A stretch of DNA of 64,000 nt from Phorcus lineatus (lineage: Eukaryota; Mollusca; Gastropoda; Trochida; Trochidae), in contig OV121088.1 in the NCBI GenBank assembly GCA_921293015.1, positions 30,045,645-30,109,644 on the forward strand, given 5' to 3'. Every line of letters starts with the position of its first letter. The first letter of the stretch is position 1. Positions 38,642 to 52,700 of the stretch are shown piece after piece. The notes beneath the pieces were generated by a model, which did not search any database, was not told the DNA's origin, and saw nothing but the letters and a program-made list of their open reading frames with translations. The translations under genes were made by a program, and so were the position numbers.

Positions 38642-40683
38642 CTGGTAAATATGAAATGTAAATTTGGGTTATAGATTTTCTTCATAAATAAAAAATGAAA
38701 ATTTTAAATAAAGCTAACATGAAAGTTGAATTTCAATATGAATTTGTAAAATCTGAAAGTTGAGTTTGATTTTAAAAATGTATCGCTGTTTGTCCGGCAT
38801 AAACGGAAATAAGAAGCACTTCCTTTCTCAACCCTTATGTCGATTTGCGCGTCTAAAATTTTTGAATTAGGCCTTTAGCTTTTGGCGGAAGTTACCTTTG
38901 TGGGCATTCGCCCCTAACAGAGGTAGCTCCGTCATGAATTTTTATACAACCTCTGTCTTAATACGAAGGTTTCTCGCGCTTCCGGCTGTTTCCCCTAATG
39001 GCACAAGATGCAACTCAACTACCTGGCAATATTGCAGCCAATGATAAACCATATGCATGAATAACATATTTGTTCTCACACAGGCCTGTGCAATGTTGAA
39101 GTCGCAAAATGAGGCGTTTGTGTTCTGTTGAGACGGCTCAAGGTGAAAGGTGCATATTCGAATAAAGTTTAGCTTTTTGAAAGCTTACGAATGTTACTTA
39201 GGCGATTTGAATGATAGCATTTGAAACGGCGTCGCTGATTGCACATTCTACATTTCAAGATCGAGAAACGTTCGTATTAAGACAGAGGTTGTATAGGAAT
39301 TTATGAAGGAGCTACCTCTGTAGGGAGAGAATGCTTTTGGGTTTTTTGTCAACCATGCATGGCTATCCACAATTTTTTTTTCATATTTGAAAAGGCAAAT
39401 TTTAACGTTTTTTCTGGCCAACTAGACAGACATACGTGAAATAAACTATCAATTTAGTTGAGCTGATGGTGATGTCTCCCCCTATGAAAAAATTAAGATG
39501 GTTGAATGTTGTACATAAATAGATGTGGAAAAGAAAGTAGACACCGCATTTGGTTTCGTTCTTTTCAATATCTAAAAGGTAATCGATGATTTTGATAATG
39601 GCACCATGACAATAAAACATTTTTATAGTTTGAATTGATAAAATGATGTCTGATTAATGTCTGGTTGAAAATGTTTTTCTAATGTGGTGATGGCTAGCTG
39701 TACCAAGAACAGTTTCTAAATTTCGGAAATGTGTGAAGAATAAGGGACATGCATTGAGTTTAATAGAATATATCTTGAATGTGGACGAATACTTGTGAGT
39801 TATCTGATCACATTTTGGATAAAAATCAGTTAATTCAAAATTTAAGTCAATAAACTAAACAGTATTCTTTGACGGGTGGAAAATCGCCTCTACCTTTCAA
39901 TTTAATAGTGCGACGTCAGAGACATGAGATATTTTAAATTCAAAACCAAACATATGACAACACAAACTGAGGTGAGTTCTTTCATTTGTACCCTATTAAA
40001 TCGAAATCCAGACATATGAGAATTGTTCCGTTGAAGTCGATCAAATGAAAAATAATTATAATAAATGTGAATTTTTGGACTTTAAAGATAAATACAAATT
40101 ATTATTACTTATTTAAAGTATAAGAAAAATATGCATTTCACCTTATTTCCTCCAATGAAACAAAATGGACAAATTATACATACGGTGTTCTCAGGTCCGT
40201 TTTTTTCTGGCACATTGCCCGCTTGATCATCTTTCTCAGGTGTCCATTCTTTCTCTACTTGAATAGGGTCTGGTAAGACAAGAGAACATATAATAACTTT
40301 AAACAGAAACGACTTGGCATGTATCAAGGAAACTTAAACAATCACTTTGTATCAGCCGTCAAGGTACATAACGTGTTAGGGCTTACAGTCAAGAACAAAT
40401 AATGATGCTGTTTGCCCAAGTGTAAATCGCCATATAAAGCCTCGATTTGAAGCATGGGTAACATAATGAGATAATCGTGGAATGATACGGAAGTTTTGAT
40501 TACATATCTATAAAATGAAAACACAATGAATATAATACATCTTATATGGAATATGATATAGAATATGCATGGAGTATTACTGAAAGACAGTTAATTCACG
40601 GTTTACAATTATCGAAGCTTTCAGTTTTCACTCCATCTATAAGATATAAAGGATATATATATATATCTATAAGATAAAAGGAG

Positions 40684-40716
<33 letters not shown>

Positions 40717-40738
40717 ATATATAAATAAAATATAAATA

Positions 40739-40791
<53 letters not shown>

Positions 40792-43690
40792 CTTATAGCT
40801 TGGAGCCAATAATAAAATTTAAGGCACCATCGGCTCCAAGTGTTGTAATGCATGCTAAGATTTCAAAACAGGTGAAGTTATCATATGGTTACGAGTTACT
40901 GTTTTGATTTCTGATAGAAAGTATTAATGTTAGAAATGATTAAGCCCCTAAATGTCACAAGAAATTCTTTTTGCGTTTACCTTCGTAATTTCATTGAAAT
41001 TGCATGTAATGTTTTTTATATATCGAGTTTCGTAAAAGCTTATGTATTATTGTACACGTATGTATATTGAGGGCTATCATCAATTTTACCCTTTCATCCT
41101 AGATATTTGAGAATTTATATCTAGGATACCTTGAATTCGATCAAGTTCTATCTTCAATCGGGCATAGACACTGTCGACGTCTTTGTTGTAGCCACGAATT
41201 TCAATTCGACCACTGTCTGTCTTTACTTCTACTTCAACCCTTCTACCTGCTCTCTTACGAAATAATTGGATCTGTAACACAATGTAATAAGACATCAAAC
41301 GAAAGTCGTGATATTGAAATTACAGGTTTGTATCCGATGACTACCATGATAGAATAGACTACCTTTGAATAGAAAGTGTCAAGTACATGAACAGGAAAAT
41401 CAATCGGAATGTAAGGAATGTGTTTATTCTAAATTTCGAAGGAAACTAGAACTTCTTCATTACGATGTGTGTTTTTCCTGATATTTGGAACCAAAAACTT
41501 TATTACAATCAAAATGAATGGCATATAAATTCATAAAAATTACATTGTACCTGTGATTCTGATAAAAAATGTATTTTCGGGTTATCCACAATCTTCGGCG
41601 GCATGTTGGCTTCACAGTGTCCCATAAATCTACTGAGTGCTCTGTTAATGCGTTCCTTACTCTCAGAGCAAAACTGAATCTCCGTTTCGGCACCAATGAG
41701 CGATTGGTCTTGGATTGGTTTGGCGGTATCCTGATGTTTATGCAATGGTTCTTCTTTCTGTTTTTCAGGATCATGCGGTGAAGAGAATAAAAGGAATTAT
41801 TAGCTACGAATCCTTTGTGAACTTAAGCAAAAGTTAAAAGAATTATTATTGTACATTTCAACGATTTTGTCATAAAAACTTCATGACGCAATCATGAAAC
41901 GTACTGCTTTAACAAATTTTTGCACAACAATTACCAAATACAATTTCAAATGAGAGTATATGTTATATTTCTAATATTTCCATATTTGTGGCAAATCAAT
42001 TCTTTGAATTTTTAAACCAAAATTTATATGAAAAAATTTAAACCAAAATTGTACTTGATTGTACTCTGTTGCCACTATCAGTACTTACTATGTATACCTG
42101 AAAAGTTTCAGAACTGGGTTCCTTCACCGGGAGAGGGCTGGAGTAGGATCTGAGTCGTTTAGGTATCATGTTCAACAGATTGTCTGAAATAGTAATGTTA
42201 AGCCAGTTATTACCCATTGACATTCTACATCTAAACAACTCTAAAGCGTATTGCACAAAAGTCTGAAAGAAAAATATTGACCCCTTTGATCTTAATCAGT
42301 TGACATTTTTGCCTGATGTCGAAAAATGGGTTTAAAGAAATTTGTGAAGATTTAGTAAAAACTAATTTTAGTTTCAAACTGAATAATTTAGGTTTCAGAG
42401 TGTTTGATATTGTGTTTTTTTTATTATTGACACTGCATCAATAGATCACATGTATCCCTTACTATGTCCTGAAAATTGATCATATCGATATAGTTTACAT
42501 TGTCCTTGTTCGGGTTAAATTTGTGAAATATCCTTCAAATTCTACGATCAGGTTTATTATTGAATTTTAAATCACATCTTTAGAGTCCGGCTCAAACCGT
42601 GGCCAGCATTTTACTTATTTGGTAATAGGTTACAAAGTATTGAATATTTTAGAAACCATACTTTTTAATCCGTGTTTCTTGTTTAAAGCTAGTAGATTTT
42701 CAAATTCTTGTCTAATGCCTGTGACATAACTGTCGTCCATTCTGTCCAAAACGAGTCTAATGTCCTTGACCCCTGGATGACCCGTTTTCTGGTATTTGTT
42801 GATCTCATCAACGTAGTTGAGTAGAAAACGAGGACAGAGCTCGTCATCTGGCACTATAATACAATATACAAACCAAATATAATACAATTATTGCCTTAAT
42901 TTATATGTAGAGTTGAAGAAAAATAGTTTTGATAATGATAAATGATAACTTATATCATTAAGCACAGTGTGTAGGTAGACTAAGATGAAAAATAATCAAT
43001 TACCCTTACATGCAAAAAGGTGTTTTGTTAGACACAATCTATCGCTCCATCCCAGGGTATGAATTTGGAACGAAAGCGTATACATTTTACCCCGAGAAAG
43101 ATTTGTTTACCTTAAATCGAATGATGTTGAGGCTACCTAATCATTGCAGGAACATACATTGTATATGTCCCTGTGTTAACGGTTTTCATAGAAAAGCAAA
43201 TGACTTAAGTACTGGGGAAGCGGTCCTGACCATTGCCCTGAAATTACGGATTAGCGGTTCCTTTGTTTTAGAGTAATGTATCAATGTCGAAGATAAATTT
43301 AGCATTATTAAGTGTCATCTTTACCTGGGTCAGTCCTTCTGTAGAAGACCATGGAGGTGATTTCAGGGTAGGTTTGCGCCATTTGGAATGTTTTACGAAT
43401 AGCTTTCCGTAGTTCTCCTCCAGAATTCTTTATAGAGACATGTATCATGAATTGATATGGTAGCCCACTAGTTGTTGACATGACGATTCCCTTCTTGCTC
43501 CATTCTAAAACTTGTTAAGGTAGAGAGAACGATTGAAAGGTTTCTTCTAAGTTTTATTTCATTCACACGTTAAAACTGCATTTAGAACCATTATTGGTGA
43601 AAATGCATATAAAGCATTATTACCTTTGATTTGAACGATATACGAAGAAACAAAAACTGAATTCAGAATACAGACTTTTAGAAATCTCGC

Positions 43691-43725
<35 letters not shown>

Positions 43726-46700
43726 CTGATTTTATTTTGAAAATTGATTACAGTATAAAATATGGTCTAAATGAAACCAATAATTGAGAATATAGACATT
43801 TCGCTCTGTTATGAATAGCATATTTTGAAATTTGATAATTTTGAAAATTGATAACAGTTAGAAATATAAATTTAAATTTAATAATGAATACGCTGTTTGA
43901 ATAATGAAATAATGTGAAGAAAGAGTGGTAACTCACGCAAAGTTTTCATGTTTAACTGACGCTGCAACTCTTTTTGATCTGCTTCTTTCAACACTGACCA
44001 CAGGTCCCCTGAAATAGAAAAAAACCTTCTTCAAATCTATTCCCTTGAATTAAAATATTTTAAGAATATTTTAATACATTCAAAAGAAATGATTACAATA
44101 GCGAAGTATTAGTTACCGACTTGATTGAAAAGGTTATCATGACATGTAATTCTTTGTAAATAATATTTCATGAACATTGTGGAACATTTAAAAGAATAAA
44201 TTACGATAGTGAAGTATTGGTTACCCGCTTGATGGAAAAGGTTTTCATGACATGTCATTATTTGTAAACATATCTTGACTTTACACAGGAAAATATAAGG
44301 TATCTAGTCATACGAAAATGGCCATTTAGATCAAATATCAGATGAGATCCTATCCTTCCAGTGTTAAAAGACTATTTTACTGGCATAATAGTTCATGATC
44401 TGATAGCTTTAAATTCCTCTGATTTTATCAATTAAATGTTCCTTTTTATATTTAGTTGAAAATGTAATCTATGTCATAACGATCTTTTAACAAATATTCT
44501 TAATGACTTTCTTATTTTGCTCATACCATTCAGTTATGTCATTCAACCACTATTGATCATTGATATAAAGTTCTACGACAACGTCGCATTGATCATGGAT
44601 TTCTTCGTTAGACCTCTTGTGAAGAAATACGTTTTGCATCATGCAAGCTTCAAGGATTTGAAAGACTTTTTTCACAACTGTCACGCACCTTGTTCTATGT
44701 CTGTTTGGGTGACGTTGACTGCACAGGTCACATCTTCGTCTTCCACTTTACCCTTCTTCAGTTGAAACTGGCACACTCCAATTTTGAATTTGGCCATGTC
44801 TTCATTGAAATGAAGTAGCACATAATCACCTGAAATTATATATATATAAAAATTTATATATTTATCAGTGCATCTACAGTATTATTGTAAACACGATATC
44901 GGTATAATATGAGTTCATAATGCGAATGTGAACAATGAACAATCACACTCATTTTCATTTAAGTAAAATAGATGTTGTATTATATTGAAAACCGTTTGGA
45001 TTCTCAAAATCTTCACATGGTAATTAAAATGTATCCATCTTCGTACTTTGAACCAAAGAAGTTGAAAAAAAATAACTCACAAACTAAATAGACGGTGAAC
45101 AGTTTGAATGTCACAAGGCATTACGCCATAACCTTTTAACCATTTCACTGAGTCAAAAAACAAATGTGATGAGTTCAAAGTAATAATAATTCCATCTTTT
45201 ATGTAAATTTGTAAGCCATATTCGTCATAAAGATTTTGTATGAACGAAAATAGTATGTCCTACCTATGGCTGAACCAACAACCGCTGAAGTAGGATCGGT
45301 GTTTGTTGTTTTCGATCCAGTTTCTGAAACCTGGTGATAGAATCTATGTATCATATTAACGTATCAACGATACAAAAACTTGCATTTGATTAAAATTATG
45401 ACATAGGTGACTAACAAATATCAAATTGGCTTTGGGGAATACCTTTCCTGTGATATGGAATCATGATAAATGCTAAGAACAAAAATACGAGCCACTTTTT
45501 GTGAAAATCAATCACAACATTTCTGAGTATGCACTTTCATCAAGAGAAATGAGGGGAATAATAAAATTGGATACATGTTTTCATTGTTATACATTAGGGT
45601 ATATATGTTTCCCATTTTGTTATTCCCTTCATCTAACCTGATAAAGGAGCGAGCATGTCCGCCGAAACGTCCTAATTTTACCAATAAAGAGGTTGATATC
45701 CATTAGCCTTTATATACCATGTTGTCTATGAAACACGCTAAGAAAGTGATCTTTAATATGTAAAATACTTGTAATGACTTTGTATCGTATAAGAGCCCTA
45801 AATCTTGTTTTATTATTTACGAATGAATCTTAGTGATTTAAGATATTGTGATATAAAAAACTTACACCTGCAGATTGGAAACTTCCACCACTTGGGTTAG
45901 AATCTGAAAGCAAAATACGAATAGTCGTTAAACAAAGGTGCAAATGTCAATTAGTTTTTAAAAAATGTCAAATAATCACCTTCAGTGTTTAGAATATCAT
46001 GTTCCGTACAACTTTCTTTACAGTATTCTTTATCTTCCCGTATTATCTATAGTTTATGAATAGGAAACTAAACTTTATATGACAATATATTAGGATACGC
46101 TGTCATATATGTTTTAATGTTCAAACGGTCATATCAGTAAGGACTAAACACATTCGAAGTAATTTGTAAAGGCATTTTGATAACACATACACTCATCAAA
46201 AGTTTTTTTCACATATCTGCATGTCCTAGTGCAAATATCATGTAATTTGGCATTTATTTAAGGCATCGTAGCATTGCATAATAGAAACAAATAATTTTGA
46301 ATTTCCAATACAGAAGAAAAAATCCATTAGACCTTAACGCAATCAATTGCCATCCTATATAGTTAACCGTAATAGTTGTTGGCAGGTCACTGAAGTGACC
46401 AAGGGTGAAAGTTTCGAAAAAAGTCGTTTTTATTTTCTCTATAAAATCTTTTTTAAGTGATCAACAAATTTAAACACAAGTCGTATTTGTTCGATTGCAT
46501 GAAGGCAATATGATTTTGCTGAATGTTTTCTCAGAGAGTCGAAATTGAAAATTTTAATTAAATTTTAAAGTAATTGGAAATTTGAAAATGTGACCCCTTC
46601 TGTCTATTTGATCATGAAAAAATCGTAGTTTTGCACGAGAGACTAGATAATCTACGTTAAAGAATGGCTAATTTTCAGTAGACAATGAATGATTAGTTGT

Positions 46701-49700
46701 CGGTCCTGCTTAACATATTTTTTTATTAACGTTCAAACCAAACCCAAATTACATGATACAGTGGTAAGTGAACAAACTTTTGATATGCAGCTGTACAAAC
46801 CTGAATCTGTCGAGATAACTTTAATCACACGAGTATTCGTTTAATGTCATTTTAAAATATAAATGATATTAAAAAATAGTTTGAATAATTTACATACCTG
46901 AATCTGAAAAGACATTATTATCCTCATCCTGGTAGAGATCAAACGTTTCATAGATACTCCCGCTAACAAATATCGCACATTTTTCTGCCTTCTCTATTTC
47001 AAATATCCCTTTCTTTGCTTCATCGCTGTCCAAGAAGGTTTCGATTCCTGGTTTCTCAATTTTCTCTCCAACCACAACCAAATCATCAGCGATGTTTTTC
47101 AAGCATTTTTCGGCTTTTTGAAGATCATTGTTCTGTCCCTTCAACTTAACCTCAAATTTCTCCGAGTCAAATGTGGCAGTGACATGAACTTTGTTAAGCC
47201 TTTTTTGAACAGTCTCTTTCATGAACAAGTCCATGTATCTGAATGTTTCTCCTGTCAATGACACATATTTTTCTGTCAATGGCTCCATATAGTCACTCTG
47301 ATCATCATCATCATCTATGAACTCTATGTGAAGATGCTTACCATCTAGCTTGTGACTCTGAAGAACCATTTGTAGTTCTGTAAGGTCTGAAAGAATTGAA
47401 TGATTTATCTTAGCCTTTAACTACTTTTGACTTCAAAATGACCATCTACAGTTCTGGAAGGTCTGAAAGAATTGAATAATTCATCTTAGCCTTTAAATAC
47501 TTATGACTTAAAGTTGACCATCTACATCTCTGGAAGGTATGAAAGAATTGAATAATTTATCTTAGCCTTTAACTCCTTATAACTTCAAAATGACCATCTA
47601 CAGTTCTGGAAGGTCTGAAAGAATTGAATAATTCATCTTGGCCTTTAACTACTCATAACTTCAAAATGACCATCTACAATTCTGGAAGACTTGAAAGAAT
47701 TATATAATTCATCTTGGCCTTTAACTACTCATAATTTCAAAATGACTATCTACAGTTCTGGAAGGTCTGAAAGAATTGAATAATTCATCTTAGCCTTTAA
47801 ATACTTATGACTTAAAGTTGATCATCTACATCTCTGGAAGGTATGAAAGAATTGAATAATTTATCTTAGCCTTTAACTACTCATAACTTCAAAATGACCA
47901 TCTACAGTTCTGGAAGGTCTGAAAGAATTGAATAATTCATCTTAGCCTTTAGATACTCTTACTTTAAGACAACCATCTGCAGTTTTGTAGGGTCTGAAAA
48001 AAAATAGTTTATCTTAGAAGTTAACTACTCATAACGTCAAGATGACAAGATGCAGTTCAGTACAGTCTAAACATTAATGGTTGACTTTCGGCTTTATCCT
48101 CAGGTCAACATGCAGGTCCGTACGGTCTGAAAGAATTGAATCATTTATTTCAGTCTTTAAACGACCAGATATCCTTCCAAGCCATTTCAATTATTTTGTT
48201 AGATGAAATGGAAATACACTGTATCTTAAAGTGCCAATCATTTATCTAAGTGTTCAATCAATAATAACGTCAAGAACTGAAAAAGGAATGCTCTCTCGAT
48301 ATGTTAATCGTAAAATGTAATAAGTATTTTTCACTGATGACGCCACGAACCGAGTAACACAGTCTTCCCAACAGATGCACTACATTTAATAAAGTGTACA
48401 TCCACAGAATTTTAAAGACTCCCTCTGTGGAGAGAATAAATATTCATCGGTATCAACAAAACACAGAGTGAATAAATACTTTGAAACAGTTCGGTTTTTA
48501 TAATTTTGATTATTCTTGGTGACAGGGTTGGTTTTAGCAAAGTTACTGTCCCTATCTCTAAACAAGGTCATAACAGCATGTATCTATTACGAAGAATATA
48601 TTCTTTAAACGACATTTGAACAGAGAACGATACATACACTAAAGATATACTATAAAATATGTAGGCAGACTGAAATTAGTAGCTTAGTTCTGAACTCATC
48701 AACTAAAACGTTTTACAACCGTAATTTATCATGGAAACTATTTTCATAAAAATTCATTTGAATGGAGGTCGATTATTAAAGATCAAGGTATCAACATCTG
48801 ATAAACTTCGGAAATGAAAACTATTTTTTGACCATCAAGAAACTAGAAGATACTACAAGTACCCTTTATCTGGAGAAAACCTTTTTTTCGGAAAGTGGAT
48901 GAGTAATTAAAGATCCAAACTAGTTAACAATGGTCCTGACATGAAGACATACCGGGCTTGGAATCAGGAGTGAAGGAAACGGATACGTTGGCACTTGGTA
49001 AGTCAAAGAGGTCCTGGACTGTGTATTGTGTCTTCGTTTCCAGGAAGTCCTTGAGGGACTCATGGGTTGTTGATGATGACATCCCGGATATGACGAAAGC
49101 CGACGGTCTAATGGTAGAGTAACGTGCATTGGGCACGAGATCAGAAGCCGACTCCACTTTCAGGTGCTGTTTCCCGAACTTTTGCTCATGGTCAAGAACA
49201 CGTTGCGTTACTGTAGGGTAGAAAATAATTCATCAGTGTGTTTTCATTTATTGCTTGATTCGGATATTGTCAAAGAGGCTTTTCATGATTTTAATGGCAT
49301 ATTGTGTGGCTTTGAAAAGAACCTCTTTTCAAATATGGTGACAGGAATTCAAAATATCTTACAAATTAATCCCTAAATGATAAATATATGACAACGTCTT
49401 TTTTAAAATCTGAAAATATCTCTACATGCCAAAATCACACGTCCAATTTTCATTACTATTAGCTAAATACACTATCAATCACATCAACTCTTAAATGTCA
49501 ACCAGACTGCTTTATACTTTTTAATACTTCTCAGTATTCCGTACTTCTCGATCAAATGACATCATTAATGAAATTTTGCAAATATACTTCACCTCTTTTA
49601 CTGGAATCATGTTGCAAGCAAAATAAAAATATTGGCAGTATTGTTAGTATTGTTATTATTATAATAAGCAAAAGCAAAGTTATTTCATCATTACTTTTGT

Positions 49701-52700
49701 TTAATAAAGAACAATAACTGATATTCATTTTTTCAAGGTTGTTTCTATGTCGGTTAACATGATATCATAAGACCAAAAAAAAAATTACAAAAATTATCCT
49801 CAACAAAGAAGTACAAAAATTTAACATAACGATATTTTACCCATTGTCAATCATCATCGCCGCCTATTACCCAAATCGTTTAAAAATGAAAACCCCATTT
49901 TCTGCTAAACTAAAACAAATGAATTGAATTGATTTCTCATGGTTAGTCAACTTGATTATTACACATGTTCTTCTTCATCGAACCAGCTCAATTCTAAAAT
50001 GCCACTAAGAGAAGTCATCAGAATAATGTCATCACTGCCATAAAATCAAAATAATGTACACAAAACTTATAAAATATTCTTAACCCTCTTCCTGCTGAAA
50101 GCGAACCAGAGCGATTCCATTGCGTACGCGGATTGTCTCTACTGGGCCTCCTCCGGACTCGGTCTGGTTCTCAAAATGCTGTCTCAGAGCATCTTCGAAA
50201 ACAGATGAGTCAAATCCGGTTACTTTTATTAATCTCTTGACACCTAAAAGAAATATTTTTATCATGTCATAAAAAGACATGACAGTGTTTGAAATTAATA
50301 GTGGTGTGCAAGAGTAATGCCGCAAACATAGAGTAGTGCATCATATCATCACATAATCACATCATATAATTGTTATAAAACGTGTTAGTGTTAGTGACGC
50401 ATGATAAATAGATGAATATAGTTGTTAGTATATATAGCTGATAGGCGATTTAACCTGTAGTTTTGGCTGACGTAGTTCCATGTGTTGGAATCGATGGGAA
50501 AGTTTCTGTTAAAATGAAAATAGCCTTATTATTTGTTTCTCAATCTATACAGCTTAATTTGCATTCTTTAATGTTTATGAGTCATATTTGATGAACGATT
50601 TTAATCTGTACAAACATGAAAAAAACTAATGCTGACTTTATGCACAAAATCGTTGTAGATTACTAATTCTTGTAAACCTGTCTTTGAATATGCATGCACG
50701 TTAATCAAATCCTCTTGTTTAAACATAACACAGCAGAAAATGACATATCCCAACGTTCCCGTTAAATGGAACTGCACATCTGAAAATCACTTATAAAATT
50801 ACTCTATAAAACTGTTGAGTAGAATGAAGAATCTTGTAGGCAGAACGGAAGAAGAAATATCAAATTGTATAGAGTCCAACTTCTTATCGGTTCCATAGAA
50901 AATATTTTGAAAAAAACATTTAACAGTCGGAAAAGGCCCAACCTCAGTAATTTGGTAATATCAGATAAAATCACTTTTTAAGTTCTTCTTCGGAACGATC
51001 TCTGTGAAGAATACATCAAAATCGTTTCAATGAAAACCAGACAAAAAAAAACTGACAATATCTTAAGGCACCATTTCAATAGTTTGGTTATGCTACAGAA
51101 AATGAAATAGATGTAATGAATGGGATTAGAGTTCTGTTCCGGAAACGAAATGAATACGGACGGATGAACGGACGGAACGATAGGGCGATAACTAAATCCA
51201 AAGAAATTCCATACGTTAGGAATAAGGAGTGCAAAGTGACAGATACATGTATACCTTTTGCAAAGAAATAAAAACTTATTTACTTACTGGCCTGTTTTTT
51301 TTTCACATCAAGGTACAATACTATGACGAATAAACAAAATGCAATACATGTATTATTTTTCTTAAAGGTGTTTTCTTAAGATTTTGGCGGAATTTGTGTA
51401 TGGTCGTGATTTTCTGGTTCACCATAAAAAAATTATGTTTTAAAATGATATACCCAAAATTGAATAAAAAAATTTCCAGAATTTATAAAAGTTAATTTAC
51501 ATTTCAGATTGGAAAATGGAATAAATTCCAACTTGTAATTAAAGTTAGTTTAGATGTAACTTTTCAATCATTTGGAGGAACGCGTTTTGTTGAATTACAG
51601 AATGATGACATCAGGCTTAAATTAAACCGTAAAAGCGTGCAATAGTGCCTTTAAAGGTACACTCTGAGGTTTTGGAGTAATATAAGCAAAACTTAAATGG
51701 TGTCATTGCATCGAGAAGTGCCAACTGTTGCTAAAATGTCCTTTTGATGCTTATCAGTTTCGTAGAGTGACAGCATCCATTTATAATTTTGCGATTCTTC
51801 TCACTAGAATTCATATAAATGGCACGTGTGATTTAATCTTCGGCATACGCAAAACTTATTAATCGAATTTGTATTGAAAAGGAATGATTGTTATACATTT
51901 TGAATTGTTTAGATGAATATTGAAGTGTTTCGAAAACATATCATCGTGTCTGTTGTTTTGGCACTTATGAAGGCCAAATTAAATAACTTGGAGTGTCTTG
52001 TGAACAGCCAGCTAGATTCCACACTTCAGTGCATTGAGAAAACCTGTCAAACAGAATATCTTTTTGTGAAATGATTTTCACAAATTCATATATATGAAAT
52101 ACATGTTATCATAGATTATGAGTAAGCTGTAATTCCCAAACATTCATTAATAAACATTTGTTATGAATATTTGATGAATGTCAGATTAGAGCAAATGGTT
52201 CCTCAACAGAAAAAGAATAATATAATTATCTTTTACTATAAAAAATACGTTGTTAAACCTTTTTTCTCTCTTTGAACCGGAACACGGGGAGGGATGGCTG
52301 GAAATTCCTCAGCTTTTTTTGAAAGAGAAAAAGATTGATTTATAGAGATATGAAAACATCCTCAATATATTTTTAACTAAGCTGTAATGTTACACACTCC
52401 ACTCGACTTTATGTCTAGGGAAAATGCAATGAATAGTTTGAAGGTTTTGGAAAAGTTTGCAGAGGGTCATCTATAAATTCTACATGTTATACATATACAG
52501 AACATAACATTACAGCTAAGTTGTAGCACGATTCAAATTATGTTTTCTCAGAGTAAGATACCATACACGTTTATACATTCAGTTTGTTAATAAACGTTTG
52601 ACGTTCAGTTTTTTGACGATTGTTTTGAGTGTCCATTCTTTGGTGCTTCAGCATTCTGTTGTGTTCTAAAGATTAAATTCAAGAATGTATGGTCGAATCA

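Noticed and set aside
43010-43276. 88-codon plus-strand frame in an intron of the minus-strand gene
   Set aside because: There is no recognisable domain, and it lies antisense within an intron with no sign of its own promoter or splice sites.
45637-45680. Hammerhead ribozyme core (CTGATAA ... CGAAAC)
   Set aside because: The core differs from CTGANGA and the bases between do not form a good stem II, so I do not call a ribozyme. It is kept only as a possible retroelement tail.
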